Positions 37,170 to 47,717 of a stretch of DNA of 64,000 bases are shown one piece after another; positions within the stretch are counted from its first letter, which is position 1; each line of letters opens with the position of its first letter. Source of the DNA: Gammaproteobacteria bacterium (GTDB lineage Bacteria; Pseudomonadota; Gammaproteobacteria; Pseudomonadales; Azotimanducaceae); the NCBI GenBank assembly GCA_009841635.1, contig VXLJ01000046.1:19280-83279 (forward strand). The letters are read 5' to 3'. The notes under the pieces are model-generated. The model was not told the DNA's origin, ran no database searches, and saw only the letters and a list, made by a program, of their open reading frames with translations. The position numbers and the translations under genes are program-made.

Positions 37170-38754
37170 GGGAAGGCGATTCGTCGCTAGATTCGGCCTG
37201 CTTCTTAGTCGCGATCACGGTCGCGTCGATGGTGCCACCGTGCACGTGCGCGACAATGGGGTCGTCTACATTCACATCAGCGATGTTCGCAACAACCGCG
37301 CCCCACGTCGAACCATCAGGCTTTGCGACGACTGCGTAACCTCGTTCGAGCGTCGCGAGCGGACTCACCGCACGCAACGTGGCAGCTTCCTGGTTGAGTG
37401 AATTGGTTCGTACTTGCAAGCCAGACCGCATGAATTGCGCTGCGTTTCTGTACAACTGCAAGACACGAGCTGCGTACGCATCGATTGCCTTGAGTGGCGT
37501 TTCGCGTGCTAGCCGAGAACGTAACGTGCTCAGCCGCTCATTGGGATGGTCAAACATGGTCGCGCCAAAGTTCACCAAGCGTCGCTTGGCTTCGTTCCGT
37601 CGCTTAGCTAGTTCATCGAGTTTGACAAGGGGATTTGCCAATTCCAAGCGATGATTCAAGGCTTCCAATCGTTGTTTAAGTGTGTCTATGCTGCGTTCTG
37701 GTGTTGCGCGGTGTAGGCGACCGTTTAAGGCGTCGTAAGCTGCCTTTTTTCCCTGACCTTTGTTCGAAATTGCCGAACTGAGTCGTGTTTTCAAGGAGCT
37801 CAGATGATTGGCTTTGTTGTCGATAATCAGTGCCGGATCACCGAGCTTGCTACGCAAGTCGGTTAGTACATGCTCACGGTGCTTTAAGCTGTTCGTTAGT
37901 TGCTCATTGAGAAATCGCTTTGAGCCAACGACGAAATCAAGCAATTTATGCCGGTCGGGTGTCATTACCTCAACCGCTGTAGAAGGCGTGGCAGCTCGCA
38001 TATCCGCGACGAAATCCGCGATGGTAAAGTCGCGCTCATGGCCAATGGCACTGACAACCGGCAACGGGCATGCAAATATGGCGCGCGCAACCTCTTCGTC
38101 ATTGAAGACGCTTAAATCTTCGTAGGATCCCCCACCGCGTGTTAACAACACCACGTCTGCGCCGAATGTTTTATCGCTCGCGGCACGCAAATTGTTCACA
38201 ATGGCCGGTGGGGCTGAGCGGCCTTGAACCTGTGTTGGCAAGAACATGATTTCCGCGAGAGGGTAACGTCTAGCGAGATTTTGCCTGACATCGTCAAAGG
38301 CAGCAGCCTTTTCACCAGTTAGTAACGCGATGCGTCTAGGATATGGTGGAATCGGCTTTTTATGTTCTTTACGGAAAAGTCCTTCTGTCTCAAGTTTCTG
38401 TTTTAAGCGCTCAAATGCCACGCGCAGCTCGCCTTCTCCGGCGAGTTCCATCTGATCGACGACCAGCTGAAATTGACCTCGCTCCGAGTAAATATTGAAG
38501 CGGCCATGAGCGTTCACCAGCGAGCCATTACGAAAATCGATATGTGCGAACCGATGGTGATCACCGGCGAATGCAGCACAGTTCAGGCTTACATTCTTTT
38601 CGACTAAATTGAAGTACCAGTGATATGGCGTACTGAGTCCAGAAATCTCACCCGTGATCCAGACCGATGCGTACTTCTGTTGTAGGTCTTTTTTAACGTG
38701 GTTTAGCGCGGTGCTGACCGACCATATAGGTTCATTTGTACCGGGTTCAGGCAT
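37162..38754 (-). CDS. xseA: exodeoxyribonuclease VII large subunit
   Basis: It degrades single-stranded DNA, with XseB, to short oligonucleotides. 530 residues, longer than the approximately 455 of E. coli owing to an extended coiled-coil region. The OB fold is N-terminal (WITGEISGLSTPYHWYFNL... DHHRFAHIDFRNGS). The catalytic domain shows KKPIPPYPRRIALLTGEKAAA, GRSAPPAIVNNLRAA, VLLTRGGGSYEDLSVFN and SAIGHERDFTIADFVADMRAATPS at about 115-265. A terminal beta-strand domain (LERGYAVVAKPDGS) is present. It is divergent from guaB by about 110 bp. xseB is not adjacent. Confidence 0.96.
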   Translation of the reverse strand: MPEPGTNEPIWSVSTALNHVKKDLQQKYASVWITGEISGLSTPYHWYFNLVEKNVSLNCAAFAGDHHRFAHIDFRNGSLVNAHGRFNIYSERGQFQLVVDQMELAGEGELRVAFERLKQKLETEGLFRKEHKKPIPPYPRRIALLTGEKAAAFDDVRQNLARRYPLAEIMFLPTQVQGRSAPPAIVNNLRAASDKTFGADVVLLTRGGGSYEDLSVFNDEEVARAIFACPLPVVSAIGHERDFTIADFVADMRAATPSTAVEVMTPDRHKLLDFVVGSKRFLNEQLTNSLKHREHVLTDLRSKLGDPALIIDNKANHLSSLKTRLSSAISNKGQGKKAAYDALNGRLHRATPERSIDTLKQRLEALNHRLELANPLVKLDELAKRRNEAKRRLVNFGATMFDHPNERLSTLRSRLARETPLKAIDAYAARVLQLYRNAAQFMRSGLQVRTNSLNQEAATLRAVSPLATLERGYAVVAKPDGSTWGAVVANIADVNVDDPIVAHVHGGTIDATVIATKKQAESSDESPSRA

Positions 38755-38863
38755 AGTAAATCGCTAGTAATAGACGAGTATCGCTCTTGTTAGCGCGAGA
38801 AATTGTAGGTCGCTTGGCGAAAGCCTAACGCTAAAATCTGCTTTTGGTAGAAGGTGTGACCGC

Positions 38864-40330
38864 ATGTTGCGCATAAATACCGAAGCCTTGACGTTTGACG
38901 ACGTTCTTCTACGGCCTGGGTATTCCGAAATTCTGCCGGCGGAAGTATCGCTGACGTCCCATTTGTCGCGCGATATTCCGATCAACATCCCACTGATTTC
39001 GGCGGCGATGGATACCGTCACCGAAGCCCGTCTGGCCATTGGCGTTGCGCAAGAAGGTGGCATTGGCATCGTTCACAAGAACATGTCGATCGAGGCGCAA
39101 GCCAACGAAGTCCGCACCGTCAAAAAATTCGAGTCAGGCGTCATTCGCGATCCGATCACGATTGCGTTGGATGCCTCAGTTCAAGATCTCATAGATCTCA
39201 CGACGAAACACCGAATTTCCGGTGTGCCGGTATTGCAAGGTGACGAGTTGGTAGGCATCGTGACGCACCGGGATATTCGATTCGAAAGCCAGATGGATTT
39301 GCGGGTCGCTGACGTCATGACACCTAAGGCCAAGCTGGTTACCGCACCTGAGAACTCCTCATTCGAAACGATCCTAGATTTGTTGCATCGTCACCGTATT
39401 GAGAAGGTTCTATTAACCAACGGCGATGGTCACTTGAGCGGCATGGTCACGGTCAAGGACATCCAAAAATCCCAAGATTTTCCCAATGCTTGCAAAGACG
39501 CTGCGAGTCAGCTCCGCGTCGGTGCATCGGTGGGGACAAGCGTAGAAACAGACGAACGGGTTGCGAGTTTGGCTGAAGCAGGCGTCGATGTGATTGTGGT
39601 CGATACTGCGCATGGGCATTCACAGAACGTCATAGAGCGCATTCGTTGGATTAAGCAATCGTTCACAAACATCAATGTCATTGGCGGCAATGTTGCGACG
39701 GCCGAAGGCGCAAGAGCGCTTGCCGACGCTGGCGCGGATGGCGTTAAAGTAGGCATCGGACCTGGCAGCATTTGCACGACACGCATGGTAACTGGGGTCG
39801 GGGTGCCACAAATCACTGCGATTCATGATGTCGCGACTGAACTTCAAGATGAAGACGTACGGGTGATCGCGGATGGTGGCATTCGATATTCGGGCGATAT
39901 TGCGAAAGCGATTTCTGCCGGTGCGGACTGCGTCATGATTGGTTCGTTATTAGCGGGCACAGACGAGGCGCCAGGCGAGATCGAGCTCTTTCAGGGCCGT
40001 AGCTACAAGAGCTACCGTGGTATGGGTTCGTTGGGTGCGATGACGGAACATCGCGGTTCGCGCAATCGTTATGCCTACGACGAAGACGGGAATTTGAATA
40101 AGCTGGTGCCAGAAGGCGTAGAAGGTCGTGTACCGTATCGCGGACCAGTCAGCGGTGTAGTCCAACAAATGATGGGTGGTCTACGTAGTGCTATGGGTTA
40201 CACCGGCTCTGAAACCATCGAAGCATTGCGCACGCAAGCGGAATTCGTGGCGATTACCAGCGCAAGTCAAACCGAAAGCCACGTGCATGACGTCGATATG
40301 GTCAAGGAAGCGCCGAATTACCACGGCTAG
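38864..40330 (+). CDS. guaB: inosine-5'-monophosphate dehydrogenase
   Basis: It oxidises IMP to XMP, the first committed GMP step. 488 residues. [18 protein letters not shown] is at the N-terminus. Two CBS domains (about 95-200) interrupt the barrel. [18 protein letters not shown] near 247-264 and [20 protein letters not shown] near 296-315 hold the NAD site and catalytic Cys. The flap motif [10 protein letters not shown] near 386-395 closes the fold. guaA follows after 42 bp. The guaBA promoter presumably lies in the 109 bp shared with xseA. Confidence 0.98.
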   Translation: MLRINTEALTFDDVLLRPGYSEILPAEVSLTSHLSRDIPINIPLISAAMDTVTEARLAIGVAQEGGIGIVHKNMSIEAQANEVRTVKKFESGVIRDPITIALDASVQDLIDLTTKHRISGVPVLQGDELVGIVTHRDIRFESQMDLRVADVMTPKAKLVTAPENSSFETILDLLHRHRIEKVLLTNGDGHLSGMVTVKDIQKSQDFPNACKDAASQLRVGASVGTSVETDERVASLAEAGVDVIVVDTAHGHSQNVIERIRWIKQSFTNINVIGGNVATAEGARALADAGADGVKVGIGPGSICTTRMVTGVGVPQITAIHDVATELQDEDVRVIADGGIRYSGDIAKAISAGADCVMIGSLLAGTDEAPGEIELFQGRSYKSYRGMGSLGAMTEHRGSRNRYAYDEDGNLNKLVPEGVEGRVPYRGPVSGVVQQMMGGLRSAMGYTGSETIEALRTQAEFVAITSASQTESHVHDVDMVKEAPNYHG

Positions 40331-40372
40331 TTAGCGCTAGTCGAAGTTTGCGCTGATGCGGACTATCGTTTC

Positions 40373-41908
40373 GTGATTGTTGTTCTAGATTTCGGGTCGC
40401 AAACGACGCAGCTGATTGCGCGTCGGGTCCGCGAGCTCAATGTTTACTGCGAAATCCATCCGTTTGACGCGGAAGCCACACTTCTAGATCGACTTAAACC
40501 GGACGCATTCATCTTGTCCGGTGGGCCTGAGTCGGTGACCGAACGCATTACGCCGCGCATTCCGAACTGGGTTTTGGCGAGTGGCAAACCGTTATTGGGC
40601 ATTTGCTATGGGATGCAAGCGATGGTTGCACAACTCGGCGGCCGTGTGGCGGCATCGCAACTTCGCGAGTTTGGCGCGACCGATGTTTTGACGAACGGTG
40701 GCGACGCTCTCCTACACGATCTCGGTGACTCATTGCCAGTGTGGATGAGCCACGGGGACAAAGTCCAAGCTCTGCCAGAAGGCTTCAAAGGCACCGCGCA
40801 AACCGCTTCTGCGCCATTCGTTGGCATGGCTGACGAGAAACGTAAGTGGTACGGCATTCAGTTCCATCCAGAAGTCACTCACACCCGCGACGGCAAGGAG
40901 ATTCTCCGCCGCTTTTTAGACGATGTCGTGGCTTGTGAACGATCGTGGAATCCGGCAAACATTGTCGATCAGCTCATCGATGACATTCGCGTGAAGGTTG
41001 GCGATAGCGAAGTTTTACTTGGCCTCTCGGGTGGCGTGGACTCGAGTGTCACGGCCGCGCTACTAGCTCGCGCCATAGGTGAACGGCTACATTGTGTATT
41101 TGTAGATAACGGGCTTTTACGGCTAAACGAGCGGGATGAGGTAGTGAGCGCGTTCCGTCCCTCTAATACCATGCATCTTGATTTGCGTGTGGTGGAAGCA
41201 CGCCAACGTTTTTTAGATGATTTGGCGGGGGTTGCCGACCCAGAACGCAAACGCAAAATAATCGGCGAGACGTTCATTCGCGTATTTGAAGAAGCGGCAG
41301 AAGCACTGCCAGCAGTCAAATTTCTTGCGCAAGGCACGATCTATCCAGACGTTGTAGAGTCCGCTGCTACCCGGTTTGGCAAGACACACGTGATTAAGAG
41401 CCACCACAACGTAGGTGGGTTGCCTGAACGACTGCAGCTAGACTTGCTAGAGCCACTGCGTGATTTATTCAAAGATGAGGTTCGGCAGGTTGGCGCGGCA
41501 CTCGGTTTGCCTGACAGTCTAATTTATCGGCATCCTTTCCCAGGACCAGGCCTCGCAGTGCGTGTGCTAGGCGACGTGCGTGAGGAATACCTGCAAATGT
41601 TGCGCCAAGCGGATGCGATTTTCATTGACGAACTCCGAACGGCGAGTTGGTATGACCGAGTTGCCCAGGCTTTTTGCGTGTTTCTGCCAGTCAAGTCTGT
41701 CGGCGTGATGGGAGACGCCCGTCGCTACGAATATGTCATTGCCCTTCGCGCGGTGACAACAACTGACTTTATGACGGCCGATTGGGCGCATTTACCGCAC
41801 GAATTGCTAAGTACCGTGTCATCACGCATCATCAATGAAGTGTCAGGTATTTCGCGCGTGGTGTACGACGTGTCCAGCAAACCACCCGCGACAATCGAAT
41901 GGGAGTGA
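40373..41908 (+). CDS. guaA: GMP synthase (glutamine-hydrolysing)
   Basis: It aminates XMP to GMP. 511 residues from GTG. The class I glutamine amidotransferase domain has GICYGMQ with the nucleophilic Cys near 79-85 and FHPEV near 163-167 with its His. The ATP-pyrophosphatase domain has the PP-loop [11 protein letters not shown] near 216-226. The dimerisation domain carries [15 protein letters not shown] near 382-396 and ends in KPPATIEWE. It follows guaB; tadA, the usual next gene, has been displaced by more than 5 kb. Confidence 0.98.
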   Translation: MIVVLDFGSQTTQLIARRVRELNVYCEIHPFDAEATLLDRLKPDAFILSGGPESVTERITPRIPNWVLASGKPLLGICYGMQAMVAQLGGRVAASQLREFGATDVLTNGGDALLHDLGDSLPVWMSHGDKVQALPEGFKGTAQTASAPFVGMADEKRKWYGIQFHPEVTHTRDGKEILRRFLDDVVACERSWNPANIVDQLIDDIRVKVGDSEVLLGLSGGVDSSVTAALLARAIGERLHCVFVDNGLLRLNERDEVVSAFRPSNTMHLDLRVVEARQRFLDDLAGVADPERKRKIIGETFIRVFEEAAEALPAVKFLAQGTIYPDVVESAATRFGKTHVIKSHHNVGGLPERLQLDLLEPLRDLFKDEVRQVGAALGLPDSLIYRHPFPGPGLAVRVLGDVREEYLQMLRQADAIFIDELRTASWYDRVAQAFCVFLPVKSVGVMGDARRYEYVIALRAVTTTDFMTADWAHLPHELLSTVSSRIINEVSGISRVVYDVSSKPPATIEWE

Positions 41909-41969
41909 GAGCCATGAGCGGTGCACGCTTGCTAAACCATGATTGCATCAAGACGTACATTTAGATTTG

Positions 41970-42950
41970 ATGGCGCAAGAAATTCAAAGACGCGTTAGCA
42001 CGATTTACGAACCCCCTGAGCTTGGCTGCCAGGGAGAGCTCCTATCTGACACTGAAATTGAGTATTTCAAAACCAACGGTTTTTTATTCAAACGACAGTT
42101 GCTTGATTCAGTGGCGGCTACCGCTGCGATGGACCGTATATGGGAAGCTTTGTTAAACACCGTACCACTCGCGGCCGATGCTAAGCAGCACATAAGGCGG
42201 GAAGACCCAGACAGCTGGCGCGCGCCAGCATGGGCGCCGATGCCCTCGGCCGAAATATCGGGCTTCTTTGAAGGACGCCAACGCACGGTGGCACAGGGAC
42301 GCACCGTCAAAATGCATGAAATTGGTGCTGAGCGATATCTGCTGGACTTGGTGCCAAACAATGAAAGAGTCACCGCCATTGCGCGCCTGCTGTTGGCCGA
42401 CAAACTAAAGACCTGTGAGCGGACTCGTGGGGTCTACGCGTTGTTTCCTCCTGCACGGTTGAGTGAGCAGGAAACTGCTGAGCGAATCTCTGGTGCAAGT
42501 CTTGGTCCACACACCGATCGAGTTTGCCAACAGCTCAACGTGTGTGCGTATCTTGAAGACGTACCACCGCGTTCTGGCGGATTCACTGTTTATCCGGGCA
42601 GTCACCGCATCATGTTCAACGCGCATGAGTACGAATCGAATTGGTCACCTAAGCTCACCTTTAGGAGTGCCATGCGCGAGGTTGTTGCCAATATCACACC
42701 GGTCGAGTTCGTGGGTTCACAAGGCGACGTTGTTTTCTGGCACGGTCGTACGGTGCATAGTGCTGGCATTCATATCGGCGAGACGATCCGTTGGGCAGTG
42801 TTCGCGGATTTCAATGAGGCACGTGAAGTGCTAGATGCTGAGGGCCATCGAGCTTTAGGTCAGTACGAATGGTTCAAAGACGCCAAGCTCTTTAAAGAGG
42901 ATTTCAAAGCTAGCGACGACATGTGGCGTAGCTGGCGTTTAGGACGTTAG
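41970..42950 (+). CDS. phytanoyl-CoA dioxygenase (PhyH) family protein
   Basis: The third PhyH-type Fe(II)/2-oxoglutarate oxygenase in the window, 326 residues from ATG 41970. An in-frame TTG at 41943 would add nine residues. LSDTEIEYFKTNGFLFKRQLL near 25-45 is the usual N-terminal block, GPHTDRVCQ carries the H-x-D iron ligands, YPGSHR follows, and DVVFWHGRTVHSAG holds the distal His with IRWAVFADF supplying the Arg. It lies 61 bp after guaA and about 130 bp before an amidohydrolase gene on the same strand. The substrate is unknown; it belongs to a block inserted between guaA and tadA. Confidence 0.88.
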   Translation: MAQEIQRRVSTIYEPPELGCQGELLSDTEIEYFKTNGFLFKRQLLDSVAATAAMDRIWEALLNTVPLAADAKQHIRREDPDSWRAPAWAPMPSAEISGFFEGRQRTVAQGRTVKMHEIGAERYLLDLVPNNERVTAIARLLLADKLKTCERTRGVYALFPPARLSEQETAERISGASLGPHTDRVCQQLNVCAYLEDVPPRSGGFTVYPGSHRIMFNAHEYESNWSPKLTFRSAMREVVANITPVEFVGSQGDVVFWHGRTVHSAGIHIGETIRWAVFADFNEAREVLDAEGHRALGQYEWFKDAKLFKEDFKASDDMWRSWRLGR

Positions 42951-43082
42951 TAAGCGCTTGTTAGATGAATAGCACATAGTGAGCACCGTGAATTTCACGT
43001 GTGCAATTTGGTACGAAATTCGTTAAATACCCGCTTGGGCGTTGTTCCGACGCCGCTATATCCCAACGGGGGAAAAGAGTTA

Positions 43083-44777
43083 ATGTCTCATTCTATGATC
43101 ATCTCGGGTGGTACGCTCGTCGACGGTACTGGCGCAGCGCCGCGCAAGGCAGATGTCGCAGTTGACGACGGTACGATCAGCCGTATAGGTGATCTGTCTG
43201 ATGCTCAAGCCGAGCGCACGATCGACGCGACAGGAAAGTTGGTCACACCTGGCTTTGTCGATCTTCACACGCACTTGGATGCGCAAATTGGCTGGGATCC
43301 GGAGATGCGACCAAGTTCGTATCACGGCGTCACCACTGCGCTCATCGGCAACTGTGGCGTTACGTTCGCACCTTGTGCGGAAGACAATCGTGCTTATCTA
43401 GCCAAGCTGATGGAAGCGGTTGAAGACATCGCTGCCAACGCCATCATGGACGGCTTGCCGTGGAATTGGACAAGTTTTGGTGAATACCTTGACTGTCTGC
43501 AAACACTGCGCCCCGCATTGAACGTCGTGGGCATGTGCGGCCATTCAGCCATTCGATTTGAAGCCATGGGCGACAAAAGTTGTGATGAAGGTGTACAAGC
43601 TGACGATCGTGAATTGCAACGCATCGTTGATCTTGTCAAAGAGTCTGTCGAAGGTGGCGCTGTTGGATTCTCGACCTCGAGATTTCTCGGGCATCGGGTT
43701 CCAGATGGTCGATTGACACCTGGCACTTGGGCTGACGCGCGGGAAACTGAGGCCATTCAACGAGCAGTTGTCGAAGCAGGTGGTCGTGGGGGTCTGTTCC
43801 AAGCAGCACCCGACATGCGCACACGCTACGAAATCGAACGACAGATGTTCGAAACGGGCGCCGAAATAGGGTGCCAAGTGCTGTTCTCAGGTGGCACAGG
43901 TCCAGATGGCGACGGTGGCGTAGCTCGCTGGCAAGAATTTCTTGGCCGCAATAACGAAGCTGGTCGTCGTATCACATCGATCTGCCACACGCGCCCGAGT
44001 GGTTCGTTCTTCGGTTTAGCGCAGCAAGCGTTTCTCCGCACGCCGGCGTGGGTTGCATTAATGAAGCTGCCTAGCATCGCTGAGCGGGTTGCCGAAATGA
44101 AGAAACCCGAAGTTCGCGAAAAGCTGATTTCAGAGGCAATTGAGAAAGGCGGCTTTGGCCCAACCGCGCGAATCCTGCATCCCATGGGATTCGGCGAATA
44201 CCCAGACTACGATCTCGAAAACGAAAAGAACTTGCAGAAACTCGCCGACGAAGCTGGCAAGGACCCTGTCGAGCTCTATGTAGATCGCTTGATCGAATCG
44301 GAAGGCAAAGAGTTATGGAATCTGTGGGCGTTTGGCGGTGCTTTGCAGAATCAATGGAATTACATGCGCCTGCCGCATGTGGTCCCGATGCTCGGTGACG
44401 CTGGTGCTCATGTGGGTCAGTTCACAGATGCAGATTCTCCGACATTCCTGCTCGCAGAACTCACCAGAGACCGTGGTGTGTACACACTAGAAGAAGCGGT
44501 TTATAGGATTTCTGGCAAATCTGCTGAGGTTTTAGGTCTGAAGAAGCGCGGCGAAGTACGTGAAGGTTGGCACGCTGACTTGAACGTCATCGACTACGAC
44601 AATCTCACCTCATGCCATCCTGAGTACGTCAATGACTTTCCGCATAACGGCGGGCGTTTGGTCGTCAAGAGCAAAGGCTATGACGCAACCATCGTTGAAG
44701 GTCAGGTGGTCATCGAAAATGGCGCGTACACTGGCAATCGGCCAGGTGAGGTCATTCGCGATTTCATCCGTGACTAA
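43083..44777 (+). CDS. amidohydrolase, N-acyl-D-amino-acid deacylase-like
   Basis: 564 residues from ATG 43083, which has a GGGGGAAAAGAG ribosome site; the longer ATG-less-supported start at 42999 adds 28 unrelated residues. It is an alpha/beta-barrel metal hydrolase: SMIISGGTLVDGTGAAPRKAD at the N-terminus, the metal motif VDLHTHLDAQIGWDP near 60-74, GNCGVTFAP near 90, and GGAVGFSTSRFLGH near 190. GDAGAHVGQFTDADSPT near 436-452 carries the conserved Asp. Such proteins cleave D-acyl-amino acids or related amides. Substrate unproven. It ends at a strong terminator. Confidence 0.9.
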   Translation: MSHSMIISGGTLVDGTGAAPRKADVAVDDGTISRIGDLSDAQAERTIDATGKLVTPGFVDLHTHLDAQIGWDPEMRPSSYHGVTTALIGNCGVTFAPCAEDNRAYLAKLMEAVEDIAANAIMDGLPWNWTSFGEYLDCLQTLRPALNVVGMCGHSAIRFEAMGDKSCDEGVQADDRELQRIVDLVKESVEGGAVGFSTSRFLGHRVPDGRLTPGTWADARETEAIQRAVVEAGGRGGLFQAAPDMRTRYEIERQMFETGAEIGCQVLFSGGTGPDGDGGVARWQEFLGRNNEAGRRITSICHTRPSGSFFGLAQQAFLRTPAWVALMKLPSIAERVAEMKKPEVREKLISEAIEKGGFGPTARILHPMGFGEYPDYDLENEKNLQKLADEAGKDPVELYVDRLIESEGKELWNLWAFGGALQNQWNYMRLPHVVPMLGDAGAHVGQFTDADSPTFLLAELTRDRGVYTLEEAVYRISGKSAEVLGLKKRGEVREGWHADLNVIDYDNLTSCHPEYVNDFPHNGGRLVVKSKGYDATIVEGQVVIENGAYTGNRPGEVIRDFIRD

Positions 44778-44812
44778 CGACGTCATTTCGTCTTAGCAAC
44801 TCTTTCAATAAG

Positions 44813-44848
44813 ACGCTCCTAGTTCAATCGAGCTAGGAGCGTTTTTTT
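44813..44848 (+). terminator. Rho-independent terminator
   Basis: ACGCTCCTAG at 44813-44822 pairs with CTAGGAGCGT at 44833-44842 around a 10-base loop, then seven Ts. A perfect 10-bp stem and a T run make this a strong intrinsic terminator for the amidohydrolase gene, 36 bp after its stop. Confidence 0.92.
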
Positions 44849-45101
44849 ACATAAATACTTGAACGGAGTGCCGAAAGGCACATCGGTTGACCATTTGTGG
44901 ACGCAGTCAAGCGCTCGCCGATGGCTAATCGTGATGGGTTTGGTTGGTTCGTGTCGTAAATCAGCCTTGACCCCTGGCATGGAAATGTACAACGTGCCGA
45001 TGCAAGTAGACGCCTACTGAATAAACTACCAAGCTGTGAACGCATACGGCATGCAACGCCCTCTCAACAAGCGTGTCGCGCACACTAGTTGCTCCTACGT
45101 C

Positions 45102-45120
45102 ACGTTGAATTCTTCAACGT
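45102..45120. repeat. inverted repeat in the leader of the EF-G-like gene
   Basis: ACGTTGAA-TTC-TTCAACGT, 8-bp perfect arms, about 55 bp before the ATG at 45175. AACGTT recurs nearby (45120s to 45140s). It may be an operator or a leader hairpin. The surrounding 44849-45174 region holds no gene; an AGGAG ribosome site lies at about 45161. Confidence 0.4.
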
Positions 45121-45174
45121 TATGCGCTCGCTCAACGTTCAGCTACGAATAACTTTTCAGGAGTAGACGCCTTA

Positions 45175-47211
45175 ATGGCATATTCAACTAAGGACATTCT
45201 CAATCTCGCTTTAGTCGGCGCTGCAAGCGCCGGCAAGACCTCTGTGACCGAAGCTATGCTCCATAAGGCAGGGGTTATTAATGCGCTCGGCAGCGTGGAT
45301 GCCAAAACGTCAGTGTCAGACTATCTCGACCGCGAGAAGCGCATGCAACATTCGTTGCAACCCACGATTTGCTCATTCGACTTCAATGAGCGCCATATTA
45401 ATCTCATCGACTGCCCTGGTTACCCAGACTTCATTGGTCGCATGCTCTCAATATTGCCAGCAGTTGAGAGTGTTGCGATTGTGGTCGACGCCACATCAGG
45501 CATCGACTCGCACACCGTCAAGATAGCTCAGCACGCCGCAGCGCGACAGCTCTGTCGCATGGTGATCGTGAACAAGATCGACGGCGAAGGGGTCGACTTA
45601 GAAGCCCTTACTGAGCAAATCAAAGAGTCACTTGGTTCCGAGTGCTTGCCAATCAATTTACCCAATGCAGACTGTTCGGATGTCATCGATTGTTTCTTTG
45701 ACAGCGGTGAAGGTGAAACTAATTTCAGTTCTATCGAGGAAGCGCACGAACAGATCATCGACCAGGTCGTCGAAATCGACGAAGGTTTGATGGAACTGTA
45801 TCTTGAGGAAGGTGAACTTCCTGCCGAAAAACTTCATGAAGCGTTTGAACAAGCGTTGCGAGAAGGCCATCTAATCCCCATCTGCTTTACCTCAGCCCTT
45901 GCTGGTGGTGGCGTCAGTGATCTTCTAACGGTCATGTCGCGACTTATGCCAAACCCAACTGAAGGCAATCCGCCACAGTTCGTACAAGCTGGCGACGAGA
46001 ATGGCGAGGCTGTCGATCTATCGAGCAGTGACCATGTGCTCAGTCATGTATTCAAAGTTGTAGAAGATCAATTCAAAGGACGCATGGCTTTGTTGCGAGT
46101 GCATCAAGGAACCGTTGTTAACGGCTCGCAGTTGTACGTGCATGATGAACGCAAAGGCGTCAAAGTTCAGCACTTGACGAAGTTGTGCGGCCAGGAGCAA
46201 ACCGAGGTTGATCAGGTTGTGGCCGGCGACATCTGTGCAATTCCGCGCGCGGAAGATGTGGCTTACAACGCGGTCTTGCACGATTCACATGACGAAGACA
46301 ACATTCGCATGAAGCTCAGCGCTTTGCCGATTCCTGTATACGGATTAGCCATATCGACACCTGACGACAGCAATGCGCAAAAAGTATCGGAAGCGCTACA
46401 TACCTTGTCAGTAGAGGATCCGTCGTTAAACGTCGATCACGTGGTTGCATTGAATGAAACGGTGTTGCGAGGAATTGGCGAAATGCACCTTCGCGTCGTA
46501 CTAGAGGAATTGCGCGACGATCATGGCCTGACGATCGACACACGTGTGCCAGCGATTGAGTATCGAGAAACCATTACGGCGGCAGCAGAAGGGCACCATC
46601 GACATAAGAAGCAATCAGGAGGCGCTGGTCAATTTGGCGAGGTGTATTTGCGTGTCGAGCCGATGCCTCGTGGTGAAGGATTTGTATTTGAAGATAACGT
46701 CGTTGGCGGTGTCATCCCTGGTCAGTTCATTCCGGCGGTAGAAAAGGGCATCTTGCAGGTCATGGAGAGCGGCGCTATTTCAGGCCACGAAATGCAGGAC
46801 ATTCGCGTCTCGGTTTACGATGGCAAGCATCATTCGGTGGATTCGAAGGAAATAGCTTTCGTACAAGCAGGCAAACGCGCATTTATGGATGCCGTTGGCA
46901 AAGCGCGGCCAATCGTAATGGAACCAGTCGTCGACATCAATCTGAACGTACCGAATCATTGCATGGGCGATGTCGCGGGTGATTTGTCTTCCATGGGTGG
47001 CATGGTGAACGGCTCAGAAGTTCAAGCGGACAACAGTGTTGAAATTCAAGGGCAAGCCCCATTGCGAGAGTTGCAGACGTACCACTCGCGCTTGAGTTCT
47101 ATTTCTGGTGGTCACGGAACCTACTCCATGCAATTCAGTCATTACGCTCCGGTGCAAGCGCAACTTCAAAAAGAACTAGCTGCATCGTTCCAACCAGTCG
47201 AAGAGGAATAA
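45175..47211 (+). CDS. elongation factor G-like GTPase (EF-G type 2)
   Basis: 678 residues with five-domain EF-G layout. G1 is GAASAGKT (15-22), G3 is DCPGYPDF (79-86), and G4 is NKID (133-136). Domain IV starts around 470 (KKQSGGAGQFGEVYLRVEPM) and the C-terminal domain ends GTYSMQFSHYAPV. The switch II His of canonical EF-G (DTPGH) is Tyr here, as in the EF-G2 subgroup, whose members can be poor in translocation or act under stress. There is no rpsL/rpsG context, so it is a secondary copy. It has its own promoter region after a strong terminator. Confidence 0.92.
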   Translation: MAYSTKDILNLALVGAASAGKTSVTEAMLHKAGVINALGSVDAKTSVSDYLDREKRMQHSLQPTICSFDFNERHINLIDCPGYPDFIGRMLSILPAVESVAIVVDATSGIDSHTVKIAQHAAARQLCRMVIVNKIDGEGVDLEALTEQIKESLGSECLPINLPNADCSDVIDCFFDSGEGETNFSSIEEAHEQIIDQVVEIDEGLMELYLEEGELPAEKLHEAFEQALREGHLIPICFTSALAGGGVSDLLTVMSRLMPNPTEGNPPQFVQAGDENGEAVDLSSSDHVLSHVFKVVEDQFKGRMALLRVHQGTVVNGSQLYVHDERKGVKVQHLTKLCGQEQTEVDQVVAGDICAIPRAEDVAYNAVLHDSHDEDNIRMKLSALPIPVYGLAISTPDDSNAQKVSEALHTLSVEDPSLNVDHVVALNETVLRGIGEMHLRVVLEELRDDHGLTIDTRVPAIEYRETITAAAEGHHRHKKQSGGAGQFGEVYLRVEPMPRGEGFVFEDNVVGGVIPGQFIPAVEKGILQVMESGAISGHEMQDIRVSVYDGKHHSVDSKEIAFVQAGKRAFMDAVGKARPIVMEPVVDINLNVPNHCMGDVAGDLSSMGGMVNGSEVQADNSVEIQGQAPLRELQTYHSRLSSISGGHGTYSMQFSHYAPVQAQLQKELAASFQPVEEE

Positions 47212-47252
47212 CCAAGTCAAGTATTGACTTAGTATTCAAGAAAAGCGCCAGC

Positions 47253-47717
47253 ATGTCCGCCGCGGTAGACGAAACGTTTATGCGCCAGGCACTGGCGCAA
47301 GCGCGCCTGGCGGAATCCTGCGGCGAAGTGCCGGTCGGCGCAGTGTTGGTCCGCGATGATGTGGTCATCGGGCGGGGTGCAACTCAGCAGATTCAGACCA
47401 ATGATTCGACTGCGCATGCAGAAGTGGTCGCACTTCGTGATGCCGGTACTCGACTGAAGAATCATCGCCTCGTCGACACCACCATGTACGTTACGTTGGA
47501 ACCTTGCATGATGTGTGCCGGTGCGATGGTGCATGCCCGTATCGAGCGTTTGGTTTTTGGGTGTTTAGCGCCAAAAACCGGTGTTGCACAGTCGCACGGT
47601 GAGTTGTTCTCGTGGTCGTCGCATAACCATACGGTGCAGGTTGAAGGCGGTGTGCTGGCGACTGAATGCGCCGACATGCTGAGCGATTTTTTTACCCGCC
47701 AGCGCGGAGAAAGCTGA
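47253..47717 (+). CDS. tadA: tRNA-specific adenosine deaminase
   Basis: It converts A34 to inosine in tRNA-Arg(ACG). 154 residues. The zinc site is TAHAEVVAL with the proton-shuttling Glu near 54-62 and LEPCMMCAGAMVHARI near 82-97. The FMRQALAQARLAESCGEVPVGAVLV N-terminus is typical. The TGA stop at 47715-47717 is directly followed by the probable CTG start of purL, and its 3' end supplies the purL ribosome binding site. mltF, often between them, is absent. Confidence 0.97.
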   Translation: MSAAVDETFMRQALAQARLAESCGEVPVGAVLVRDDVVIGRGATQQIQTNDSTAHAEVVALRDAGTRLKNHRLVDTTMYVTLEPCMMCAGAMVHARIERLVFGCLAPKTGVAQSHGELFSWSSHNHTVQVEGGVLATECADMLSDFFTRQRGES

